Both the position numbers and the translations under genes were made by a program. The notes below the pieces were generated by a model, which searched no databases, was not told where the DNA came from, and worked only from the letters and a program-made list of their open reading frames with translations. Shown in pieces: positions 8,670 through 16,078 of a DNA stretch of 64,000 bases. This DNA is from Nitrobacter sp. Nb-311A (GTDB taxonomy: Bacteria > Pseudomonadota > Alphaproteobacteria > Rhizobiales > Xanthobacteraceae): the NCBI RefSeq assembly GCF_000152905.1, contig NZ_CH672417.1, positions 39,827-103,826 of the forward strand. The letters are read 5' to 3'. Each line of letters begins with the position of its first letter. The first letter of the stretch is position 1.

Positions 8670-10763
8670 ATGACATCATCACCTACACTTCCGAAAGCCG
8701 ACCGCCGCTTACACAAGTATACGCACCACGGCATCACCCTGACGGACGACTACGCCTGGCTGAGAGATGCGAACTGGCAGCAGGTGCTTCGCGAACCTTC
8801 ACTACTTGCGCCTGACATCCGCGCCCACCTTGAGGCAGAGAACGCCTATTCGAACGCCGTGCTGGCGCAGACCGGGCCGTTGCAAAAACAGCTCGTCTCC
8901 GAAATGCGCGGCCGCATCAAAGAGGACGATTCCACGGTCCCCTCCCCCGACGGACCCTTTGCCTATTTCTCGAAGTACCGGGAGGGCGGCCAGCACCGGA
9001 TGATCGGCCGGCAACCGCGCCACGGCGGCGACGCCCGTTTTCTCATCGACGGCGATGCGCTTGCGGAAAACAAAAAGTTTTTTCAGCTTGGCGACGCTCA
9101 TCATTCTCCGGATCATCGACTGGAGGCGTGGAGCGCCGACGATCGCGGCTCGGAATATTTTACGATCCGTATCCGCGACTGGGACAGCGGCGCCGACCTC
9201 GCAGATGTAATCGAGGAGACCGACGGCGGCGTGGTATGGAGCGCGGACTCACGCGCGTTCTATTATGTCAAGCTCGACGACAACCATCGTCCGATGCAGG
9301 TCTATCGCCACCGGCTCGGCACGGCTCAGGCCGATGACACGCTCGTTTATGAAGAACAGGACATCGGCTGGTTCACGCATATTCATGAGAGCGCCAGCGG
9401 CCGCTTCTGCGTGATCGCCGGCGGCGATCATGAAACATCCGAACAGCGGCTGATCGATCTCGCCGCGCCCCAGGCGGCGCCGCGCCTGATCGCGCCGCGC
9501 GAGGACGGCGTGCAGTATTCCGTCGCCGATCGCGGCGACGAACTGTTCATCCTCACAAATGCCGACGGCGCGATCGACTTCAAGATCATGACAGCGCCGC
9601 TGGCGGCACCCGAGCGCGCGAACTGGCGCGATCTGATCCCGTACCGGCCCGGCACCTATGTGATCGACTTTGAACTTTATTCCGGTCACATGGCGCGACT
9701 CGAACGCGCCAATGCGCTGCCGTCGATCATCATCCGCGATCTGGCGACCGGCGATGAGCACGCAATCGCCTTCGACGAGGCCGCCTATTCGCTCGACACC
9801 CATGGCGGCTACGAGTTCGACACCACGACTCTTCGTTTCAGCTATTCGTCGATGACGACACCGAACGAAGTGTTCGATTACGACATGGCGAGCCGCTCCC
9901 GCACCTTACGCAAGCGCCAGGAGATTCCGTCAGGGCATGATTCCGCGAACTATGTCACCACCCGCATCATGGCGAAGGCGGACGATGGCGCCGAGGTGCC
10001 GGTCTCGATCCTGCATCGCAAGGACTTCGCGCGGGACGGCCGTGCGCCGCTGCTGCTCTACGGCTACGGATCCTACGGTCACGCCATGCCGGCCTCGTTC
10101 TCGGCCAACCGGCTATCGCTGGTCGATCGCGGTTTCGCCTATGCGATCGCGCATATCCGCGGCGGCGCGGATAAGGGCTGGGGCTGGTATCTCGACGGCA
10201 AGCGCGAGAAAAAAACCAACAGCTTCGACGATTTCGCCGCCTGTGCCCGCGCGCTGATCGCGGCGAACTACACCTCAGCTAAAAGGATCGTCGGCCACGG
10301 CGGTAGCGCCGGGGGCATGTTGATGGGTGCAGTCGCCAACCGCGCGGGCGAATTGTTCGCCGGCCTCGTCGCGGAAGTGCCGTTCGTCGACGTACTCAAC
10401 ACCATGCTTGACGACACGCTGCCGCTGACCCCGCCGGAATGGCCGGAATGGGGCAACCCGATCGTGAGCGAGGAGGATTTCCGCACCATCCTGTCCTATT
10501 CGCCCTACGAGAACGTCGCGGCGAAAGACTATCCGGCGATCCTCGCCATGGGCGGGCTGACCGATCCGCGCGTCACCTATTGGGAGCCGGCGAAATGGAT
10601 CGCGCGGCTGCGCGCCACCATGACGTCAGGCGGCCCCGTCCTGCTGCGGACCAATATGGGCGCGGGGCACGGCGGCGCATCCGGCCGATTCAACCGGCTC
10701 GACGAGGTCGCACTCGCCTATGCCTTCGCTCTGTGGGCTGTGAACCGTGATCAGGCTGGCTAG
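8670..10763 (+). CDS. ptrB: oligopeptidase B (prolyl oligopeptidase family S9A)
   Basis: A 697-residue serine peptidase with an N-terminal seven-bladed propeller and a C-terminal alpha/beta hydrolase domain. It hydrolyses short peptides after basic residues, usually in the cytoplasm. The catalytic triad is visible as Ser546 in GGSAGG, Asp632 in GLTDPRV and His667 in GHGGASG. The YGYGSYG oxyanion region and HIRGGADKGWGWYLDGK segment are typical. No signal peptide is present. An ATG-initiated start with the family-typical RLHKYTHHGITLTDDYAWLRD beginning supports the start chosen. Confidence 0.9.
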   Translation: MTSSPTLPKADRRLHKYTHHGITLTDDYAWLRDANWQQVLREPSLLAPDIRAHLEAENAYSNAVLAQTGPLQKQLVSEMRGRIKEDDSTVPSPDGPFAYFSKYREGGQHRMIGRQPRHGGDARFLIDGDALAENKKFFQLGDAHHSPDHRLEAWSADDRGSEYFTIRIRDWDSGADLADVIEETDGGVVWSADSRAFYYVKLDDNHRPMQVYRHRLGTAQADDTLVYEEQDIGWFTHIHESASGRFCVIAGGDHETSEQRLIDLAAPQAAPRLIAPREDGVQYSVADRGDELFILTNADGAIDFKIMTAPLAAPERANWRDLIPYRPGTYVIDFELYSGHMARLERANALPSIIIRDLATGDEHAIAFDEAAYSLDTHGGYEFDTTTLRFSYSSMTTPNEVFDYDMASRSRTLRKRQEIPSGHDSANYVTTRIMAKADDGAEVPVSILHRKDFARDGRAPLLLYGYGSYGHAMPASFSANRLSLVDRGFAYAIAHIRGGADKGWGWYLDGKREKKTNSFDDFAACARALIAANYTSAKRIVGHGGSAGGMLMGAVANRAGELFAGLVAEVPFVDVLNTMLDDTLPLTPPEWPEWGNPIVSEEDFRTILSYSPYENVAAKDYPAILAMGGLTDPRVTYWEPAKWIARLRATMTSGGPVLLRTNMGAGHGGASGRFNRLDEVALAYAFALWAVNRDQAG

Positions 10764-11140
10764 AGCATGATTCCGACCCGAAGGGCCGCGCCAGCGCAAA
10801 GTGGAAACCAGTTTTCGGAAAAGATCGTGCTCAAACAAAAAGATAAGCGACAAGTCTGATTCAACGCAGTTGAAACAGACTCTCTAGAGTCTTTCACCGC
10901 TTCACGGACACAGTAAAAGACTCTGGCTTTTTGATTTGACGCGTTTTCTCCACGCGAACCGGTGTCCGCTTCGCTCGAAAACGCTATAGCCAGGCAGACG
11001 CACGATTATCCGATAGAGCGTTTTCGAGCACGGCATGTCCCCAGGTCCGACCCGAGGATGGAGACCGGTTCGCGTGAAAAAACCGCGTCAAATCAAATCA
11101 TAGAGCTATGCTTCTGGTTCCATCAGGAGCGGAAAGGCTG
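10764..11140. repeat. cluster of hairpin repeats downstream of ptrB
   Basis: Three or four units lie side by side. 10765-10835 is a GAGCATGAT-type unit with an extra small hairpin inserted (CCCGAAGGGCCGCGCCAGCG). About 10850-10930 holds the AGTCTGATTCAACG and AGTCTTTCACCGCTTC companion pieces. 10937-10988 is a reverse GCGTTTTC-type unit with a GTGTCCGC loop. 11016-11098 is a GCGTTTTC unit with an inserted CCCGAGGA hairpin. The cluster fills the gap between ptrB and the convergent bfr; no gene was found here. Confidence 0.85.
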
Positions 11141-11160
11141 ATAGCGCATAGAAGCGAGAA

Positions 11161-11189
11161 AGCCAGCGCGCAGTGACGCCGGCTTTTTC
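11161..11189. terminator. hairpin with T-run between the repeat cluster and bfr
   Basis: AGCC(A)GCG at 11161-11168 pairs with CGC(C)GGCT ending at 11184, followed on the plus strand by TTTTT. On the minus strand the same stem lies just after the bfr stop and is followed by a weaker TTTCT run. It could therefore end bfr transcription, plus-strand read-through, or both. Confidence 0.45.
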
Positions 11190-11209
11190 GTTGGAGAATC
11201 GATTGAGGG

Positions 11210-11692
11210 TCAGTCGTGATCCATTTCGCCGATATGCTTCTGCGAATAAAGCTCGACCCCGATCTTCTTGATGAGATCGATCTGGGTTTCGAGGAAGTCG
11301 ATATGGCTTTCCTCGTCCTTCATCAGGCTCTCGAAGATATCGCGGGTGACGTAATCCTTCACGGCGTGGCAATGCGTGGCCGCCTCTTCGTACAGAGCAC
11401 GCGCCGAATATTCCGCCTTGAGATCGCAATCCATCACTTCGCCGACGTTCTGGCCAATGTGCAGGGGATCGAGCACCTGCATGTTCGGGAAGCCGTCAAG
11501 GAAGATGATCCGGTCGATCAACTTGTCGGCATGCTCCATTTCCTCGATGGACTCCGCGCGCCATTTCTTCGCGAGATCTTTGATGCCCCAATTATCCAGC
11601 AGCCGGTAATGCAACCAGTACTGGTTGACCGCCGTTAATTCGTGGCGGAGCGCTTTGTTGAGATAATCAATAACCTTCGGGTCGCCCTTCAT
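11210..11692 (-). CDS. bfr: bacterioferritin
   Basis: A 160-residue four-helix ferritin that oxidises Fe(II) at a di-iron site and stores Fe(III) in a 24-mer shell with inter-subunit haem. The ferroxidase ligands are all present at canonical positions: Glu18, Glu51, His54, Glu94, Glu127 and His130. The haem ligand Met52 is also present. The start gives exactly the family N-terminus [19 protein letters not shown]. An Irr-type palindrome lies 64 bases upstream of the start codon, so expression is probably iron-controlled. bfd lies upstream on the same strand. Confidence 0.96.
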   Translation of the reverse strand: MKGDPKVIDYLNKALRHELTAVNQYWLHYRLLDNWGIKDLAKKWRAESIEEMEHADKLIDRIIFLDGFPNMQVLDPLHIGQNVGEVMDCDLKAEYSARALYEEAATHCHAVKDYVTRDIFESLMKDEESHIDFLETQIDLIKKIGVELYSQKHIGEMDHD

Positions 11693-11755
11693 GGAACAGC
11701 TCCTGCTCTGATTTTTTTGATGCTAAAGACGGGCCATCGGGCCTGCCGAATCCAA

Positions 11756-11772
11756 TTTAGAATACTTCTAAA
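11756..11772. promoter_or_regulatory. iron control element (Irr box) upstream of bfr
   Basis: TTTAGAA TAC TTCTAAA, a perfect 7-3-7 palindrome in an otherwise AT-rich patch between bfd and bfr. It matches the iron control element recognised by Irr, the haem-regulated Fur-family repressor of rhizobia and relatives. Irr represses iron storage under iron limitation. Position 64-80 bases upstream of the bfr start fits an operator over the promoter. Confidence 0.8.
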
Positions 11773-11852
11773 TCAGATTTGGCCGCACGACAACCCCCCA
11801 AGAAGGCAGGGCAGCTATCTGCTCTTAAAATGAGGAGAGAAGCGCGAAATCG

Positions 11853-12110
11853 TCAAACGCCGATTTCGACCTGACCGGACTCAACTTTTGAATGTATCAC
11901 GGAATGAGGACAACCTTCGCAGCACTGTCGGGCGCAGGCTCCCAACGCTTCCTTAATGATGGTCTTGATGGTGCGGGCGCATCGGCCACATTCCGCGCTA
12001 CACCCGAGACATCCGTAAACCTGTTTGGGCGAACGCCGCAGGTCGTCTGTTGAGGTCACCGCAGAGCGGACATCGTGATCGGTCAACACGTTACAAGAAC
12101 AAACGATCAT
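11853..12110 (-). CDS. bfd: bacterioferritin-associated ferredoxin
   Basis: An 85-residue [2Fe-2S] protein that docks on bacterioferritin and supplies electrons to release stored iron. The cluster ligands are Cys4 and Cys6 (MIVCSCN) and Cys41 and Cys44 (ECGRC), the Bfd CXC...CX2C pattern. The start at 12110 is chosen over an upstream ATG at 12125 because the family begins at MIVCxCN. Oddities are extra cysteines: Cys34 and Cys37 just before the second pair, and CARQCCEGC near the C-terminus. The longer tail is common in alphaproteobacterial versions. Confidence 0.88.
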   Translation of the reverse strand: MIVCSCNVLTDHDVRSAVTSTDDLRRSPKQVYGCLGCSAECGRCARTIKTIIKEALGACARQCCEGCPHSVIHSKVESGQVEIGV

Positions 12111-12401
12111 GAAAACGAAACCCAATTGGCATACCCTGACATGGCCGGAATATTGTTGGACCGGCCCGTGAAAGGCAAAGGGAAAACCCGCTATTTCAAG
12201 CTATTCCAAATTGATCGAAAATCCGGCGTGACGGCACGTACGAGAATTCCCATAACGTCTTGATATTCATCATTTAATCGCCACACTCAGGCCCGCATCA
12301 TGGCAGGATTCAGTCGCTTCGTTCATTGATCGTTCAAAACGGCTGTGGAATTCTTTGTTCCACGGGACTGCATGGTATCGATTGATGAATGAGGTGACGC
12401 C

Positions 12402-12719
12402 GTGAAGAGAACATTGATGGCATTGACGACGATTGCCATGGTCACCGCGGTGGCCGCGCCTCAAGCAGCGGAAGCGCGCGGCGGCGGCGTCGCGGCAGGG
12501 ATCGCCGGCGGCTTGATCGGCGGCGCCATCATCGGCGGCGCGCTCGCAGCTCCAGGTTATTATGGGCCGGGATATTACGGTTACGGTCCGGGATACTATG
12601 GAGCCGGCTACGGCTATTACGGTCCGGGATACGTCGCAACCCCCGGCTGCTACTGGCAAAGGCAGCGTTTTTGGGATGGCTTCGGCTGGCGGCTCCGGAA
12701 CATCCGGGTGTGCGGCTGA
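12402..12719 (+). CDS. exported glycine/tyrosine-rich protein with C-terminal RFWDGFGWR motif
   Basis: A 105-residue protein starting at GTG 12402 behind GAGGTGACGCC. The Sec signal ends near AAEARGGG. A glycine-zipper-like segment GGLIGGAIIGGAL follows, then four to five GYYGPGYYG repeats. The tail is cysteine-bracketed, CYWQRQRFWDGFGWRLRNIRVCG. The two end cysteines probably form a disulfide in the periplasm or at the outer membrane. It is paralogous to the next gene. The function is unknown. Confidence 0.75.
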   Translation: MKRTLMALTTIAMVTAVAAPQAAEARGGGVAAGIAGGLIGGAIIGGALAAPGYYGPGYYGYGPGYYGAGYGYYGPGYVATPGCYWQRQRFWDGFGWRLRNIRVCG

Positions 12720-12920
12720 TCCAGTCCGTCATGCCTCCGGCTCACACCGGGTTGTTTTCCGGAGTGACGCGCGTGGCCTGAAAAAGCCGCTTTTTCACGC
12801 GACCGACCTGCAAAGGTTTATGTCAAGCTGACCTGGTAAGATGCCGGGCTGAACGACGGCATCGTGAGTAACCTTGAACCCGGCGCCGACCGCGGCGCTA
12901 CCCTCAGGAGAGATTCCAAG

Positions 12921-13223
12921 ATGAAGAAAACAGTTTTTGCCATCCTCGCGGCTGCGACGGTTGCGACCGGTTCTGTAGCGACCGCTCCGCAGGCAGAGGC
13001 TCGCGGAGGAGCGGTGGCAGCCGGCGTTCTCGGCGGTCTGGCGGCTGGCGCCATCATCGGCGGTGCAATCGCGAACAGCCCGCCGGCGTACGCCGTGCCG
13101 GCTCCGGTCTACGCCGCACCTCCCCCGGCCTATGTCGGCGGTCCACCGCCATGCCGCATGATCCGAGAGAGGTTCTGGGACGGGTATGGCTGGCGTTTCC
13201 GTCGCGTTGAGGTATGCGACTGA
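12921..13223 (+). CDS. exported glycine-rich protein, paralogue of the preceding gene
   Basis: A 100-residue protein. The start at 12921 follows CAGGAGAGATTCCAAG and gives the signal peptide MKKTVFAILAAATVATGSVA ending near QAEARGG. An in-frame upstream ATG at 12864 lacks a good ribosome site. The mature protein has the same layout as its neighbour: a glycine-zipper block (AAGAIIGGAIA), a Pro/Ala/Tyr linker, and the tail CRMIRERFWDGYGWRFRRVEVC. An intrinsic terminator follows. Confidence 0.75.
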   Translation: MKKTVFAILAAATVATGSVATAPQAEARGGAVAAGVLGGLAAGAIIGGAIANSPPAYAVPAPVYAAPPPAYVGGPPPCRMIRERFWDGYGWRFRRVEVCD

Positions 13224-13253
13224 TCCGATCGTTCCGAAAATCCAAACCGGGAG

Positions 13254-13276
13254 ACCCGGCCGCAGGCCGGGTTTTT
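13254..13276 (+). terminator. intrinsic terminator after the glycine-rich pair
   Basis: Stem ACCCGGC (13254-13260) pairs with GCCGGGT (13266-13272) around the loop CGCAG and runs into TTTTT. It lies about 30 bases after the stop at 13223 and before the convergent transglycosylase gene, so it is well placed to end the plus-strand transcript. Confidence 0.9.
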
Positions 13277-13293
13277 GTCGCGGAGCGACGATT

Positions 13294-14556
13294 TCAGCGT
13301 CCCGCATCATCCATCGCGCGCAGCACCACCTCACTGGGCCAGCAGTCCACCTTGAGGCCAGCCGACTTCTGATAGGCGCCGAGCGCCGCGCGCGTCAGCA
13401 TCCCAGCCTTGCCGTCGATCTTGTCCTTGTACAAACCGAGCCGCGTCAAATGGCGCTGCATCGCCTCGACGTCCCGGCTGCGGAGCTGCGTCGAGGCGGA
13501 CCACGATGTCGCGAAAGGCAACGGGCTGGTCATGCGGTCTGCAAGATGGCCGACGAACAGGACATACAGATCTGAGAAATTGTATTCCTTGATGACGAAG
13601 TAGTTCTTCGTGGTCAGGAACGACGGGCCGTAGCTGCCTTCCGGTTGCAGTAGCGACGCCAACTGTTCCCGCTCAACCGCAGTCAGCTTTTGTCCACGCA
13701 CAGGCGAGAAACCTTCGCGCAGCCATTCCTTGATGGGCTTCCTCACCTCGGGCACGCCCTCCGTGCAATCGGCATGTGCCGGCGCGCGCACCTCGTAGGC
13801 CCAGCGCAGTCCCGGCTGCCAGCCCTTGTTGACGAGCTGCTGCGCGGCCGAGGCCAGCGCATCCGGCACCGAGGACCAGATGTCGATGCGTCCATCGCCA
13901 TCGAAATCGACGCCGTGCTTGGCGAGCTCGGACGGCAGGAATTGAGTCAGCCCCGTGGCCCCGCCCCACGACGCACGAAAATTCTTGCGCGAAACCGCAC
14001 CGCGCTGCAGCAACAGCAGCCCTTCGATGAACTCTTTACGGTACTGGTCCTTGCGGCGGCCGACATAAGCCTGGGTCGCCAGCACGCGTAGCGCGTCATA
14101 AGGCAGCGTGTAGCGACCGTAATCGGTTTCGCGGCCCCAGATCGCAAGGATGATCGTAGCGGGTACGCCGAAGCGCCTTTCGATCTCGTTCAATGTCGAT
14201 TGGTTTTTCCGCATCAGCCGCTGCCCTTCAGCCGCCAGCCGCGCGATACTGCTCTCCTTGAGATAATCCGCCGGCACCTGAACGAATTCCGCCTGCGACG
14301 GCGCACCGGTCGCGGGCCGGCCGGGCAGGATAAGGTCGGGCAGCTTGTAGTCCGGCGCGAGTCCGGCTGTGAGGGAGTCGAACGTCGCGCGCGAAACGCC
14401 CGCCTGCTGCGCCTCGGGCCAGATCGAGGCGATGAAACGCGTGAAGCCGTCGTCCGCCGCATGCACCGGCGGCGGCGCTTCTCCGAGGGCGAGCGCCAAC
14501 AGGATCACGACCGCGATCCACGATCGTCGCAGGATGTCCGCGGCGGTTGTCGCCAT
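13294..14556 (-). CDS. lytic murein transglycosylase (MltB/SLT_2 type) with peptidoglycan-binding domain
   Basis: About 420 residues with an N-terminal hydrophobic signal (ILRRSWIAVVILLALALG). The transglycosylase domain includes WGRETDYGRY, whose Glu is the likely catalytic acid, followed by the GATGLTQFLPS stretch. The C-terminal PG_binding_1 domain reads LRSRDVEAMQRHLTRLGLYKDKIDGKAGMLTRAALGAYQKS. It cleaves glycan strands to 1,6-anhydro muropeptides. The start at 14556 is 1 base after the stop of the upstream gene, suggesting coupling. A longer open frame from 14595 would overlap that gene. Confidence 0.88.
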   Translation of the reverse strand: MATTAADILRRSWIAVVILLALALGEAPPPVHAADDGFTRFIASIWPEAQQAGVSRATFDSLTAGLAPDYKLPDLILPGRPATGAPSQAEFVQVPADYLKESSIARLAAEGQRLMRKNQSTLNEIERRFGVPATIILAIWGRETDYGRYTLPYDALRVLATQAYVGRRKDQYRKEFIEGLLLLQRGAVSRKNFRASWGGATGLTQFLPSELAKHGVDFDGDGRIDIWSSVPDALASAAQQLVNKGWQPGLRWAYEVRAPAHADCTEGVPEVRKPIKEWLREGFSPVRGQKLTAVEREQLASLLQPEGSYGPSFLTTKNYFVIKEYNFSDLYVLFVGHLADRMTSPLPFATSWSASTQLRSRDVEAMQRHLTRLGLYKDKIDGKAGMLTRAALGAYQKSAGLKVDCWPSEVVLRAMDDAGR

Positions 14557-14557
14557 G

Positions 14558-15145
14558 CTAATGGCTCGCCTCGCCGTTCGATCCGTTACCTTCATTCACG
14601 ATACGGTCCGCAAGCGCAATGCCGATTGCCGAAAAGATAAATACGACATGGATGATGGTCTGCCACATCACACCGGTTTGCGTATAATTCATGGCGCGCT
14701 CGGTCCCAAGGTTTCCAGCCGCGATGAAAGTCCGCAAGAGATGGATCGATGAGATGCCGATGATCGCCATCGCGAGCTTGATCTTGAGAACGCTGGCGTT
14801 GACATGGCCTAACCACTCCGGCTCGTCGGGATGGCCTTTGAGGTTGAGCCGCGACACGAAGGTCTCGTAGCCGCCGACAATGACCATCACGAGAAGGTTC
14901 GAGATCATCACCACATCGATGAGGCCGAGCACCACCAGCATGATCTGCTGTTCGGAAAAGTCGAAAGAGTGTCCGATGAGATGCCACAGCTCCTTCAGAA
15001 ACAGGATCACATAGACTCCCTGGGCGATGATCAGGCCAATATAAAGCGGAAGCTGAAGCCAGCGCGAGGAAAAGATCAACATCGGCAGCGGGCGAAGGGC
15101 AGTGAAGGCAGCCTTCGGGCCCGGAGATTCAGGCATCGGGGACAT
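14558..15145 (-). CDS. YqhA/UPF0114 family inner membrane protein
   Basis: 195 residues from ATG 15145, with about four hydrophobic helices ([61 protein letters not shown] and a C-terminal helix). The conserved signature GGYETFVS followed by [19 protein letters not shown] is that of the UPF0114 (YqhA) family, whose function is unknown. The open frame continues upstream to 15244, but those residues do not resemble the family. It is probably co-transcribed with the transglycosylase. Confidence 0.85.
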   Translation of the reverse strand: MSPMPESPGPKAAFTALRPLPMLIFSSRWLQLPLYIGLIIAQGVYVILFLKELWHLIGHSFDFSEQQIMLVVLGLIDVVMISNLLVMVIVGGYETFVSRLNLKGHPDEPEWLGHVNASVLKIKLAMAIIGISSIHLLRTFIAAGNLGTERAMNYTQTGVMWQTIIHVVFIFSAIGIALADRIVNEGNGSNGEASH

Positions 15146-15266
15146 TACGGGTCTCGTCGTGACGGGAGAGCTTTTTATTCGATTCCCTGTGACGGAATCG
15201 AGACGTCCGACCGCGACAAAATGCAACGCGGAGCAAGGCGGCATAGCTCGCCAAACGCCTCACCAA

Positions 15267-16037
15267 TTATCTGATCGCCACGACGAAAAAACGCGGGAAA
15301 CGCAACAGCACCTTGCCGTCCGCCTGCGTCGGATAGGCCGCGGCGATGCGCGCGGTATATTCGCGCAGGAACTCTTTCCTTTCCGTCGGCTCCAGCGGAC
15401 TTAGGAAGGGCCGCAATCCAGTCCCCTTGACCCATTCGACGATTGCCGCGGTGTCCTCAAGGACGTGATTATAAATGGTGTGCCAGATCTCGATGCGTTC
15501 GCACAACGGCCGCAATGCGTCGTAGTAAGCTCCGGGCCGCGCCAGCAGGTCTTTCGCTCGCGCGGCGTCCGCAAGTCTTTCTCGCCACGGTCCCGAATGA
15601 GCCACCTCGCGCATCATCACATGACTTGGCTCATCGACATTGTCCGGCATCTGCACCGCCAGCACACCGCCTGACGGAAGCGCGCTCAACAGTCGCTGCA
15701 ACTGGCGCAGATGATCCGGCACCCACTGGAAGATCGCATTGGCGAACAGCAGGTCGGTATCCGCCGGCGGAACCCAATGCGCGACGTTGGTTTCGATAAA
15801 TGTGTGCCGGGGCAGCCGCTCGCGGGCCTGCCGCAGCATGTCGGCGGATGTATCGATCCCGATGACCTCGGTCCGCGGCCAGCGCTCGACCAGCAATTCG
15901 GTGGAATTACCGGGACCGCAGCCGATATCGACGGCCTTTCGCGGCGCGCCAAGTGGAACCTGCGCTAGCAGATCGCGGGACGGCCGAGTACGCTCGTCCT
16001 CGAACTTCAGATATTGCTGGGCGCTCCAATCGTCCAT
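15267..16037 (-). CDS. tam: trans-aconitate 2-methyltransferase
   Basis: A 256-residue SAM-dependent methyltransferase that monomethylates trans-aconitate, an inhibitor of aconitase formed spontaneously from cis-aconitate. The SAM motif [14 protein letters not shown] is near residue 37, with [35 protein letters not shown] and the [18 protein letters not shown] region that is specific to Tam. The length matches E. coli Tam closely. It stands alone on the minus strand. Confidence 0.9.
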   Translation of the reverse strand: MDDWSAQQYLKFEDERTRPSRDLLAQVPLGAPRKAVDIGCGPGNSTELLVERWPRTEVIGIDTSADMLRQARERLPRHTFIETNVAHWVPPADTDLLFANAIFQWVPDHLRQLQRLLSALPSGGVLAVQMPDNVDEPSHVMMREVAHSGPWRERLADAARAKDLLARPGAYYDALRPLCERIEIWHTIYNHVLEDTAAIVEWVKGTGLRPFLSPLEPTERKEFLREYTARIAAAYPTQADGKVLLRFPRFFVVAIR

Positions 16038-16078
16038 CGCGTCTACACGTCTCCTTCGACATCAACCCGGCGCGTTGA

